From Pseudaquidulcibacter sp964443435 (GTDB taxonomy: Bacteria; Pseudomonadota; Alphaproteobacteria; Caulobacterales; Aquidulcibacteraceae), in NCBI GenBank assembly GCA_964443435.1, contig CAYUCW010000033.1:1-25669 (forward strand): a stretch of 25,669 bases of DNA, read 5' to 3'. Positions 15,436 through 23,749 of the stretch are shown here, piece after piece. The position numbers and the translations under genes are program-made. The notes under the pieces are model-generated. The model had not been told where the DNA came from. It ran no database searches and saw only the letters and a list, made by a program, of their open reading frames with translations. Within the stretch, counting starts at the first letter, position 1. Each line of letters opens with the position of its first letter.

Positions 15436-17462
15436 ATGTCAAAAACTCCGTTATTAGATGAAATTAAACTCCCTAAAGATTTGAAAAACCGTTCTATTGA
15501 GCAGTTAAAGCAAATTGCCGATGAATTAAGAACTGAAACTATTGATGTAGTTTCGGTTACTGGTGGTCATCTTGGAGCAGGTCTTGGGGTGGTTGAACTT
15601 ACTGTTGCTCTGCATTCGGTTTTAAATACTCCTGAAGATATTTTAATTTGGGATGTTGGGCATCAAGCCTATCCCCATAAAATCCTTACTGGGCGACGCG
15701 ATAAAATGCTTAGTTTGCGTAAACCAGGGGGCTTATCTGGCTTTACCAAAAGAAGCGAAAGTGAATATGATCCCTTTGGGACGGCGCACTCTTCGACTTC
15801 TATTTCTGCTGCACTTGGTTTTTGCGCTTCTCGTGATTCACAAGGCAAAAATAATTCGGTAGTTGCCGTAATTGGTGATGGCGCAATATCGGCGGGTATG
15901 GCTTATGAAGCTATGAATAAAGCGGCCGAAACTACGGGCCAATTGACAGTTATACTTAATGATAATGATATGTCGATTGCACCACCCGTTGGCGGCATGA
16001 GTANNNNNNNNNNNNNNNNNNNNNNNNNNNNNNNNNNNNNNNNNNNNNNNNNNNNNNNNNNNNNNNNNNNNNNNNNNNNNNNNNNNNNNNNNNNNNNNNN
16101 NNNGGCATGAGTAATTATTTAGCCAAGCTTGTTTCTGGTGGCTCTTATCGCGCGATAAGAAAAGCAGGTAAGAAAATAGCAAGTGTATTTCCACAAGGCT
16201 TGCAAGATCTTGCAAAAAAAGCTGAAGAATATGCGCGTGGAATGGCAACAGGCGGCACGCTTTTTGAAGAATTGGGCTTTTACTATGTCGGCCCAATTGA
16301 TGGACATGATATGGAAGTCTTAATCGACGTTCTTGAAAATGCAAAAGCAATTACAGATAAGCCAGTTTTAGTTCATTGCGTTACCCAAAAAGGCAAGGGC
16401 TATTTACCTGCTGAAAATGCAGAAGATAAATATCATGGCGTGCAAAAATTTGATGTAGTTACAGGAATTCAAAGCAAGGCAAAGTCTAATGCGCCTTCTT
16501 ATACTAGGGTTTTTGGCGAAACCTTAGTAAAACTTGCGCAAAATGACGATAAAATCATTGGTATAACTGCGGCTATGCCTACAGGAACAGGTATTGATAT
16601 TTTCGCGAAAATGTATCCTGCAAAAGTATTTGATGTAGGTATAGCAGAACAGCACGCCGTTACATTTGCTGCGGGTCTCGCGGCAGATGGCATGAAGCCA
16701 TTTTGCGCAATTTATTCAACATTTTTACAACGCGGCTATGATCAGATTGTTCACGATGTTGCGCTTCAATCTCTGCCAGTAAGGTTTGCAATTGATAGGG
16801 CAGGTCTGGTTGGTGCCGATGGGCAAACTCATGCAGGTTCATTTGATATAGGATATTTGGGCGCACTTCCTAATATGGTAGTAATGGCGGCGGCAAATGA
16901 AGCCGAACTTGCGCTAATGGTTGCGACCGCACTTTCAATTAATGATAGGCCATCTTGCTTTAGATATCCAAGGGGTGATGGTATCGGGATTTCAATGCCT
17001 GAAAACCTTGTGCCACTTGAAATTGGTAAGGGTTATATTGCCAAACAAGGAAGCAAGATTGCAATTCTTTCATTAGGTACAAGACTTGAAACTGCATTAA
17101 GTGCTGCACAAAATCTTGATGCTTTGGGTCTATCTACAACGGTAGCGGATGCAAGATTTGCCAAGCCGCTTGACGAAGAATTAATTGCAAGCCTTGCAAA
17201 AAACCATGAAGTGTTAATCACTATTGAAGAAGGTGCAACTGGCGGCTTTGGTGCTTTTGTGTCGCAATATTTGGCGAATAATGCCTTATTGGATGGGGCT
17301 TTAAGGCTGAGAATACTAACGCTTCCGGATATGTTCCAAGACCATAATTCACCTGATGCCCAATACAAAGAAGCGGGCTTAGACGCTGAAAATATTGTTA
17401 ATATTGCCCTAGATGCATTAGGCATAAAAAGGGCTGAAATTTTAAAAATTGCCAATAATTAA
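15436..17462 (+). CDS. dxs: 1-deoxy-D-xylulose-5-phosphate synthase (interrupted by an assembly gap)
   Basis: DXS joins pyruvate and glyceraldehyde 3-phosphate with thiamine diphosphate, the entry step of the MEP isoprenoid pathway and also a source for thiamine and pyridoxal. The left part (15436-16003) carries VTGGHLGAGLGVVEL, WDVGHQAYPHKILTGR and the thiamine diphosphate motif GDGAISAGMAYEAMN. The right part (16104-17462) carries GTLFEELGFYYVGPIDGHD, the catalytic Glu in DVGIAEQHAVTFAAGLA, and the C-terminal domain. 100 N separate them and, as written, put the halves out of frame. If the N are removed and one copy of the duplicated GGCATGAGTA is dropped, the reading frame is continuous (PPVGGMSNYLAKLV) and the protein is 638 residues, the normal family length. 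The gene is thus probably intact in the organism. Confidence 0.95.
16004..16103. other. Assembly gap of 100 N inside dxs
   Basis: Exactly 100 N. The ten bases before it (15994-16003) and after it (16104-16113) are identical, GGCATGAGTA, which means the two contig ends overlap and the gap has no real length. Confidence 0.97.
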
Positions 17463-17526
17463 TAGAATATTGCTTTAATCGATATATTTTGATTTTAATT
17501 GCAAGTTTTGTCTGAATTAAAAATAA

Positions 17527-17557
17527 AAACCTCAATGCTATATTAGCTTTGAGGTTT
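17527..17557 (+). promoter_or_regulatory. Hairpin covering the ribosome binding site of a small gene; possible dxs terminator
   Basis: AAACCTCAA-T-GCT pairs with AGC-T-TTGAGGTTT, 12 base pairs with one T/T mismatch and loop ATATT. The 3' arm holds GAGG (17551-17554), the ribosome binding site of the ATG at 17562. The hairpin could close translation of the small gene until melted or remodelled. It lies 64 bases after the dxs stop, and its 3' arm ends in TTT, so an intrinsic terminator is the other reading. Confidence 0.5.
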
Positions 17558-17561
17558 AATT

Positions 17562-17792
17562 ATGAAAAAATATAAAAAAATAGAACTATCTTCATTATCA
17601 CCTTCTGTGGAAACACTAATGGCGATAGAGGAATTAAATCACGATGCTTCTGACCCAAATGAATGGGTTATTGCGACACCGAAACGAAAATATAAAGAAT
17701 CTTTCAAAAATATAAATTTTGCACTTCATATTTTTAATCAAACTATGAATAAAGCTACGCCAATAAAATATAAAGAAATAATCGCGGTTTAG
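17562..17792 (+). CDS. Small basic protein of unknown function
   Basis: A 76-residue product starting MKKYKKIELSSLSP. It is polar and Lys-rich with no membrane segment or signal peptide, and I do not recognise a domain. A central WVIATPKRKYKESF and a C-terminal KYKEIIAV are the only distinct segments. The ATG has a good GAGG ribosome binding site at 8 bases, but this lies in the 3' arm of the hairpin just upstream, so expression may be conditional. The stop at 17792 is immediately followed by the stop of phaC on the other strand. A chance frame cannot be excluded, though the ribosome binding site and the exact tail-to-tail packing speak for a gene. Confidence 0.6.
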   Translation: MKKYKKIELSSLSPSVETLMAIEELNHDASDPNEWVIATPKRKYKESFKNINFALHIFNQTMNKATPIKYKEIIAV

Positions 17793-19670
17793 TTATTTTT
17801 CTAAAACATAAGTACCTGGGGCATCACATATCGGCTTTAATTTGCCAGAGCCGATTTTCTTAGCTTTAATTTTATTTCCCGATTTGCCCCCAAGCCAATT
17901 ATTCCAATCATTCCACCAAGAGCCAGCTTGTTCGGTAAGGCTTTCTTGCCAAGTCTCAACATTATCAGGTAGCTTTGCATTATTCTTAGGAAGCCAATGC
18001 ATATATTTATTGGCATCAGGATGATTAATAACCCCTGCAATATGACCAGAGCCAGCAAGTATCATTCTTACTTCACCGCCAAATTTTATCGCCCCATTAT
18101 AAATTGATTTATATGGTGCAATATGATCTTCTTTTGAAGATTGCACATAAATTGGTGTTTTAATATCTGTAATGCTTAAAGTCTTGTTTTTTAAAACTAA
18201 ACGGCCTTCCGAAAAATTATTCTGTCGATAAAAATTATCTAAATAATCGAGATGTAAAGCTTTAGGCATTTTTGTCTGATCTGAATTCCAGAATAATAGA
18301 TCGAATGGTTTTGGGTCTTTACCTAAAAGATAATTATTGACCATAAAAGAATAAACAAGGTCATTAGACCTTAGATAATTGAAAGTTTCGGCCATTATGC
18401 TTGAATCAAGAACACCATCATGTTGTTCAATTTCATTTTTAATATATTGAAATGCCATGTCATCTGTGAATATTTTTAAATCACCGGCATCTTTAAAATC
18501 TTGCTGTGAAGCAAAGAAAGTGGCCGCATTTATTCGCTCATCGCCAATTTGTGCTAAATAAGCCATTGTTGTGGCAAGTAAAGTTCCACCAATGCAATAG
18601 CCAACACAATTTATCTTTTCAGTTCCAGTTGCATTTTGGACTTGTTCTAAGGCTTCAAGGATTCCTTTATCCATATAGTATTCAAAATTATTATCGCGCA
18701 TTTCATTTGTTGGATTAACCCAAGATACTACAAAAACTGTATAACCTTTTGATACCATCCACTTAATCATGGAATTATCTTGACGCATATCAAGAATATA
18801 AAATTTATTTATCCATGGCGGAAAGAATAAAAGTGGGATTTCATACACTTCTTCAGTTGTAGGTGTATATTGAATTAATTCAAAAATTTCACCACGATAG
18901 ACAATTTTACCAGGGGTAATCGCAATATTCTTACCAACTTCAAAAGCACCTAAATCGGTTTGCTTAACAGAAAGGCGGTTCTTATTTCTTTCTAGATCGC
19001 TAAGAAGATTTTCAACTCCATGTGAAACGCTTTCACCTTTAGTCTTTAATAATTCTTTTATGGCAACTGGGTTTGTCATTAAAAAATTAGAAGGTGAGAA
19101 TGCATTTATCATTTGCTCGGTAAAGAATTTAGTTTTTCTTTTGGTCAAATCATCAATATCATCAACGCTATTAACTAGGTTATTTATCCAGTTTGATGTG
19201 AATAAATAAGTATCTTTTAAAACTGAAAAATAGGCATTTTCTTCCCATTCTTTATCTTTAAAGCGTTTATCGGTCTGAGTTTTATATTCGTCTTTTATGC
19301 CTAATTGTTTATTAGCATTATGTTGCCAAATCCCAAACAGGCCTTCGAATAATTCAATTTGTGATTCAATAAGCTTATCAGGTTTAGAGCTTATTTTAGT
19401 CATAACTTCGGTTGTATAGGGGGCGATTCCTAATGGGTCGAGGTTTTGGTGTAAATTAAAAATACTTGAATTCTGTTCTTTTATCTTTTCACTTGCTTCA
19501 TTGCTAAGAAGTACCGCTTTTTGCAGATTAGAAGCGATTATCGCAAGGTCTTCAGTGGTTTGTTTAACCAATAATTCACGTAGACTCAGGTCTTGAGCTT
19601 CAGCGTCATTGTTAGAAGTATCAGCTGTTTTTTGTTTATAATTAGCATTTTTTTGGTTTTTTTTATTCAT
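17793..19670 (-). CDS. phaC: Class I poly(3-hydroxyalkanoate) synthase PhaC
   Basis: PhaC polymerises (R)-3-hydroxyacyl-CoA into polyhydroxyalkanoate on the surface of storage granules. The 625-residue length and single-subunit architecture indicate class I. The lipase-like box VGYCIGGTL has the catalytic Cys at 359, the Asp is at 515 in SSKEDHIAPY, and the His at 543 in GSGHIAGVINHP, with spacing like that of the Cupriavidus enzyme. FFPPWINKFYILDM and FVVSWVNP are further family motifs. The N-terminal 75 residues are polar and variable. The ATG at 19670 follows AAGAG. No phasin, phaA, phaB or phaR gene adjoins it. It is convergent with the small gene at 17562 and divergent from the lipoprotein gene; an inverted repeat lies in that shared upstream region. 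Confidence 0.95.
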   Translation of the reverse strand: MNKKNQKNANYKQKTADTSNNDAEAQDLSLRELLVKQTTEDLAIIASNLQKAVLLSNEASEKIKEQNSSIFNLHQNLDPLGIAPYTTEVMTKISSKPDKLIESQIELFEGLFGIWQHNANKQLGIKDEYKTQTDKRFKDKEWEENAYFSVLKDTYLFTSNWINNLVNSVDDIDDLTKRKTKFFTEQMINAFSPSNFLMTNPVAIKELLKTKGESVSHGVENLLSDLERNKNRLSVKQTDLGAFEVGKNIAITPGKIVYRGEIFELIQYTPTTEEVYEIPLLFFPPWINKFYILDMRQDNSMIKWMVSKGYTVFVVSWVNPTNEMRDNNFEYYMDKGILEALEQVQNATGTEKINCVGYCIGGTLLATTMAYLAQIGDERINAATFFASQQDFKDAGDLKIFTDDMAFQYIKNEIEQHDGVLDSSIMAETFNYLRSNDLVYSFMVNNYLLGKDPKPFDLLFWNSDQTKMPKALHLDYLDNFYRQNNFSEGRLVLKNKTLSITDIKTPIYVQSSKEDHIAPYKSIYNGAIKFGGEVRMILAGSGHIAGVINHPDANKYMHWLPKNNAKLPDNVETWQESLTEQAGSWWNDWNNWLGGKSGNKIKAKKIGSGKLKPICDAPGTYVLEK

Positions 19671-19696
19671 TTAAACTCTTATAAAGCCTTTTTATG

Positions 19697-19735
19697 AAGA
19701 TTCTACTGTATATGTTTGTTAAATAGTAAAATCTT
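19697..19735. promoter_or_regulatory. Inverted repeat between phaC and the lipoprotein gene
   Basis: AAGATTCTACT and AGTAAAATCTT are inverted copies with one mismatch in 11, 17 bases apart, 27 bases upstream of phaC. The layout allows an operator for a regulator of phaC, of the divergent lipoprotein gene, or of both. AT-rich chance dyads are common in such DNA, so support is weak. Confidence 0.3.
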
Positions 19736-19794
19736 TACTTGAACTTATTAATTGATTGCCCAATAAAACTTAAATAGTTTTTTTAGATTTGAAT

Positions 19795-20253
19795 ATGTAT
19801 AAAGCAGAAATGAAACATAAGAATAAATCATATTTACTGTTTGCATGCCTTGCAGCGGTGCTAATGGTCAATGCTTGTGCAAATACAAATTTAAACAGCA
19901 AAAAAAGCATCAAACCACAAATCGCCGCCGATTTAGATAAGCAAATTAAAGCTGATGCTAAATCTGAATATCCCGTGCTTTACAAAATTCCAGAAGTTCC
20001 AAAAGATTTAATGACTGATGCTGAGTGGGATGCATTCAATAAATCATTGAAAACTGAACAAATTGCCTTCGAGAAAAAGCCAGATACTTTTAATTTAACT
20101 AAAAAAGATTCTGATATTTCTTGGGCTAATAAAGATCGCGCTATTGTTACTAACGATGCGAAAAGCGCACCTGTTCCAGAATTTGATGGCATCGCATGGG
20201 CGGCCCGAATGCGGGCAATTATAGATTCTAAAACAAATACCACAGCACAATAA
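19795..20253 (+). CDS. Small putative lipoprotein of unknown function
   Basis: The N-terminus, read from the ATG at 19810 (MKHKNKSYLLFACLAAVLMVNACANT), is a lipoprotein signal: basic residues, a hydrophobic core, then VNAC with Cys23 as the likely lipidated residue. The ATG at 19795 adds five residues and a TTG at 19789 two more; none has a strong ribosome binding site, so the exact start is open. The mature part of about 125 residues is polar, with DAEWDAFNKSLKTEQIAFEK and GIAWAARMRAII, a pattern without a domain I can name. The residue after the Cys is Ala, not Asp, so sorting to the outer membrane is likely if Lol rules apply. alaC follows 65 bases downstream on the same strand. Confidence 0.68.
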   Translation: MYKAEMKHKNKSYLLFACLAAVLMVNACANTNLNSKKSIKPQIAADLDKQIKADAKSEYPVLYKIPEVPKDLMTDAEWDAFNKSLKTEQIAFEKKPDTFNLTKKDSDISWANKDRAIVTNDAKSAPVPEFDGIAWAARMRAIIDSKTNTTAQ

Positions 20254-20280
20254 TATTCCATTTTGGACAAACATAGTATA

Positions 20281-20324
20281 GCGCATATTCGCGCTAAGAA
20301 ATAATGGAGACGCGCAATATGCGT
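20281..20324 (+). promoter_or_regulatory. Predicted RNA stem hiding the alaC start codon, with an alternative hairpin
   Basis: CGCATATT-CGCG (20282-20293) pairs with CGCG-C-AATATGCG (20311-20323): 12 base pairs with one bulged C, plus a G-U pair outside. The ATG at 20319 lies in the 3' arm and GGAG (20306-20309) is in the 17-base loop. The 5' arm can instead fold on itself (TAGCGC/GCGCTA, 20279-20296), which would free the start codon. Two exclusive folds at a start codon resemble a translational switch; no known riboswitch class was recognised. Confidence 0.4.
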
Positions 20325-21497
20325 GACGATTTTTATAAAATAAAAAGACTTCCACCTTATGTATTTGAGGAAGTAAATAAAGTTAAAGCAAAGCTTCGCA
20401 ATCAAGGTGCGGACATAATAGATTTTGGTATGGGAAATCCTGATTTACCCGTGCCTGAACATATTATTCAAAAGCTTGTTGAAAATGCACAAAAACCAAG
20501 AACTAATAGATATTCTTCTTCAAGAGGTATAGCAGGTCTAAGACGCGCTATGGCTGGTTATTATGATCGCCGATTTAACGTAAAACTTAACCCTGATACT
20601 GAAGTAGTTGCTACACTTGGATCAAAAGAAGGCTTTGCAAATCTTGCACAAGCAATTTGTGCGCCGGGCGATGTGATTATTGCGCCAAATCCTTCGTATC
20701 CTATTCATGCTTTTGGCTTTATCATGGCTGGCGGTGTAATTCGCCATATCGAAGCCCATTCACCAGAGCAATATTTATCAGGTATTTCTCGTGCGGTTCG
20801 CCATAGTGTACCGCCGCCAATTGCAATGATTTTATGCTATCCCGCTAATCCAACTGCGCAAACGGTTGATTTACAATTCTATAAAGATGCGATTGCTTTG
20901 GCGAAAAAGCATGATTTAATTGTAATTTCTGACATGGCTTATTCGGAAATTTATTTTGATGAAAATAATCCCCCGCCAAGTGTTCTTCAAGTTGAAGGTG
21001 CAAAAGATTGCGCGGTAGAAATTAATACGCTTTCTAAGACTTATTCTATGGCAGGTTTCAGAGTTGGATTTGCACTCGGAAATTCAAAAATCTTAAATGC
21101 CTTATCAAGAGTAAAATCATATCTTGATTATGGCGCTTATACCCCAATTCAGGTTGCGGCAACTGCTGCACTTAATGGGCCACAAGATTGCGTAATTGAA
21201 ATGCGTAATATTTATAAATCAAGACGTGATGTTTTAATCGATTCATTCGCAAAAGCTGGTTGGGATATTGCAAAACCAGAAGCATCTATGTTTGCATGGA
21301 CGGCAATCCCTGAAAAATTCCGCCACTTAGGCTCAGTTGAGTTTGCAAAATTATTGCTTGAAAAAGCTTCAATTGCGGTTGCCCCTGGTGCCGGTTTTGG
21401 CGAATATGGCGATGAATATGTAAGAATCGCCTTAGTGGAAAATGAACATCGTATTAGACAAGCCGCAAGATCGGTAAAGAAATTTTTTAGTGAATAG
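20319..21497 (+). CDS. alaC: PLP-dependent aminotransferase, AlaC type
   Basis: A fold-type I aminotransferase of 392 residues. It closely resembles E. coli AlaC (alanine transaminase) in text: RLPPYVFEEV, DIIDFGMGNPD, RYSSSRGIAGLRRA, GSKEGFANL, PNPSYPIH and the cofactor Lys240 in LSKTYSMAGFRVG. Homologues are often annotated as LL-diaminopimelate aminotransferase; the alanine/pyruvate reaction is the better supported guess, and the substrate is not fixed by the sequence. The frame is open from ATG 20304, but the ATG at 20319 has GGAG 9 bases upstream and the product starts MRDDFYKIKRLPPY, so it is preferred. It is the first gene of alaC-hom-glpX-recJ, a tightly packed string also known from other Alphaproteobacteria. 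A predicted stem covers its start codon. Confidence 0.9.
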   Translation: MRDDFYKIKRLPPYVFEEVNKVKAKLRNQGADIIDFGMGNPDLPVPEHIIQKLVENAQKPRTNRYSSSRGIAGLRRAMAGYYDRRFNVKLNPDTEVVATLGSKEGFANLAQAICAPGDVIIAPNPSYPIHAFGFIMAGGVIRHIEAHSPEQYLSGISRAVRHSVPPPIAMILCYPANPTAQTVDLQFYKDAIALAKKHDLIVISDMAYSEIYFDENNPPPSVLQVEGAKDCAVEINTLSKTYSMAGFRVGFALGNSKILNALSRVKSYLDYGAYTPIQVAATAALNGPQDCVIEMRNIYKSRRDVLIDSFAKAGWDIAKPEASMFAWTAIPEKFRHLGSVEFAKLLLEKASIAVAPGAGFGEYGDEYVRIALVENEHRIRQAARSVKKFFSE

Positions 21498-21501
21498 TGA
21501 A

Positions 21502-22779
21502 ATGACAAGTAAAGTTTTAAGAGTTGGCCTTTTAGGTCTAGGTACTGTTGGCTGTGGCCTTTTGCAAATGATATTTAGTGATGGACCATTATCACAAAAA
21601 ATTATTGTGAATGGCGTCCATGCACGAAGTAAAAATCGTGAAAGACCTGTCGATATTAGTGCTTTAAAATGGTATGATAGCGCACTTGATCTTGCTAAGG
21701 CTGAAGATATTGATGTTTTCATAGAGCTTATGGGTGGCAAAGATGGCCTTGCCTTAGAAGCTGTGGAAACTGCACTTAAAAACAAAAAGCAAGTGGTAAC
21801 AGCAAATAAAGCAATGCTTGCGGCGCATGGCCTAAGCCTTGCCAAGCTTGCCAAAGAAAATGGTGTTGATATTCGCTATGAAGCGGCGGTTGCTGGCGGT
21901 ATTCCGGTTGTAAAAGCCCTACGTGAAGGCCTTGCAGGTAATAAAATTAAGTCTATTTCGGGTGTAATGAATGGAACTTCTAATTTTATTCTTACAACAA
22001 TGGAAAAAACTGGTCGTAGCTTTGCCGATGTCTTAGCCGAAGCCCAAGCGCTTGGATATGCCGAAGCAGATCCAACGCTTGATATTAATGGTGGCGATGC
22101 TGCGCATAAGCTTACACTTTTATCGGCACTTGCTTTTACTGGAATACCAGATTTCGACAGCATTGAACTTGACGGCATTGAAACTATTGAACCTGTTGAT
22201 TTGGAAACCGCGAAATTCTTAGGTTATGCAGTTAAGCTTATTGCTAATGCCAGTGTGAAAGGTGATGAAATTCGTCAATCGGTTCGCCCTAGTTTAGTAA
22301 AACATTCAAGCCCAATCGCTGGGGTTGATGGCGCAACAAATGCCGTAATGATAGAAGCAGATCCAGTAGGTACGCTTACATTTATTGGTGCGGGCGCGGG
22401 GGCAGGGCCAACGGCATCTGCTGTATCTTCTGATCTAGTTGATTTATATTATGGCGATAGCCGCCCGTTGTTTTCGGGGCCTTATTTAGAAGGTAGAACT
22501 TTTAAAACCGCAGAGGCGCATTCATTAAACGCCAAATTCTATGTAAGATTTAATGTTAAAGACAAACCAGGGGTCATAGCTAAAATCTCTGATACTTTGG
22601 CACGCCATCAAGTTTCAATCGAAAGCTTCTTGCAAAAACCACCGGTAAGCAAAGATAATGTTGTTATTGTACTTACTACACAAGAATGTAATGAATCGGT
22701 GCTAATTGACGCAATTACTGAATTATCAGGATTTGAAGAGTTTTCGGCAAATCCTTTGATAATGCCATTAATGAATTAG
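21502..22779 (+). CDS. hom: Homoserine dehydrogenase
   Basis: Reduces aspartate semialdehyde to homoserine with NAD(P)H, the branch towards threonine, methionine and isoleucine. It has the Rossmann start VLRVGLLGLGTVGCGLL, the catalytic-domain motifs AAVAGGIPVVKALREGLAGN, GVMNGTSNFILTTM and YAEADPTLDINGGDAAHKL, and a C-terminal ACT domain (FYVRFNVKDKPGVIAKISDTL) of the kind that mediates threonine feedback. It is monofunctional, without an aspartokinase part. A GTG at 21490 overlaps the alaC stop by 8 bases; the ATG at 21502, four bases after that stop, was chosen and gives 425 residues. Either start implies coupled translation with alaC. Confidence 0.95.
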   Translation: MTSKVLRVGLLGLGTVGCGLLQMIFSDGPLSQKIIVNGVHARSKNRERPVDISALKWYDSALDLAKAEDIDVFIELMGGKDGLALEAVETALKNKKQVVTANKAMLAAHGLSLAKLAKENGVDIRYEAAVAGGIPVVKALREGLAGNKIKSISGVMNGTSNFILTTMEKTGRSFADVLAEAQALGYAEADPTLDINGGDAAHKLTLLSALAFTGIPDFDSIELDGIETIEPVDLETAKFLGYAVKLIANASVKGDEIRQSVRPSLVKHSSPIAGVDGATNAVMIEADPVGTLTFIGAGAGAGPTASAVSSDLVDLYYGDSRPLFSGPYLEGRTFKTAEAHSLNAKFYVRFNVKDKPGVIAKISDTLARHQVSIESFLQKPPVSKDNVVIVLTTQECNESVLIDAITELSGFEEFSANPLIMPLMN

Positions 22780-22786
22780 GTCTTTT

Positions 22787-23737
22787 ATGTTGTATATATT
22801 TCCACATGAAGTTGAAGACGGCATTATAAGCGCGGCTGAAGAAGCGGCAATAGCGGCATATAGCAAAGTTGGCTTTGGTGACGAGGTTGCCGCAGATAAG
22901 GCCGCGCAAGCGGCTATGTTTGAAGCTTTGAATTCAATGACAATTTCTGGAAATATTGTGTTTGGTGAAGGCGATAATACTGAATCTGAATTCCTTTATG
23001 AGGGTGCAAAGGTTGGTGAAAAAGGTGGATTGTCGTTTGACATTGCGCTTGACGCTTTAGAAGGCACAATGATGGCTGCTAAGGCTATGCCAAATGCGCT
23101 TTCGGTAATTGCTATTTCCAAAAAAGGGGGGCTTTTGCAAGTTCCCGATATTTATATGGAAAAAATTGCGGTTGGCCCAAATTATCCAAAAGATATAATT
23201 GATATTGATAAGAGTGTCGAAGAAAACTTAAATGCACTTGCGGCATATAAAAATATCGAAATTTCTGAAATTGGGGTTTGTGTGCTTGATAGACCAAGAC
23301 ATGCTGCATTAATTTCAAAAATTCGTGAAGTTGGTGCAAGAGTTATACTTATTTCAGATGGTGATGTAGCGGGTGTTATTTGCACCACAGAGCCTAAAAC
23401 TAATATTGATATTTATATGGGGACAGGCGGCGCACAAGAAGGTGTTTTTGCGGCGGCGGCTTTATCTTGTGTTGGTGGTCAGTTTCAAGCAAGATTCGTA
23501 GTAAGATCACGCGAAGATAAACTTGCACTTGAACGCGTTAATATAAATGATACTGATAAAAAATATACCATCGAAGATTTGGTCAAGAGTGATGTTATAT
23601 TTGCACTTTGCGGAATAACAAATTGCAAAATTGTAAAAGGCGTGACTAAAAAAGATAGTGGTGTTGAAACAAATACTCTTGTCTTTAATAGCCAAAAGCG
23701 CATGATACGAACTGTAAGGACGCTGCGCCTTAAATAA
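22787..23737 (+). CDS. glpX: Class II fructose-1,6-bisphosphatase GlpX, with altered motifs
   Basis: GlpX removes the 1-phosphate of fructose 1,6-bisphosphate in gluconeogenesis. The 316-residue protein aligns by eye along its whole length: AADKAA with metal ligand Asp37, GEG with Glu61, DIALDALEGT with Asp89 and Glu92, VLDRPRHAALI, SDGDVAGVI, and GTGGAQEGVFAAAAL with Glu218. The metal ligands are kept. Several nearly invariant neighbours differ: the usual DEAPML after GEGxx reads TESEFL (so the Asp equivalent to E. coli Asp61 is Thr65), the Pro of DPLEGT is Ala90, and the Pro of GGAPEG is Gln217. Activity may be changed or the substrate may differ. Starts 7 bases after hom and ends 12 bases before recJ. 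Confidence 0.9.
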   Translation: MLYIFPHEVEDGIISAAEEAAIAAYSKVGFGDEVAADKAAQAAMFEALNSMTISGNIVFGEGDNTESEFLYEGAKVGEKGGLSFDIALDALEGTMMAAKAMPNALSVIAISKKGGLLQVPDIYMEKIAVGPNYPKDIIDIDKSVEENLNALAAYKNIEISEIGVCVLDRPRHAALISKIREVGARVILISDGDVAGVICTTEPKTNIDIYMGTGGAQEGVFAAAALSCVGGQFQARFVVRSREDKLALERVNINDTDKKYTIEDLVKSDVIFALCGITNCKIVKGVTKKDSGVETNTLVFNSQKRMIRTVRTLRLK

Positions 23738-23749
23738 ATTGGAAAAATT

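Noticed and set aside
15838..16350. Minus-strand frame spanning the N run
   Set aside because: It depends on the artificial N run and is antisense to dxs.
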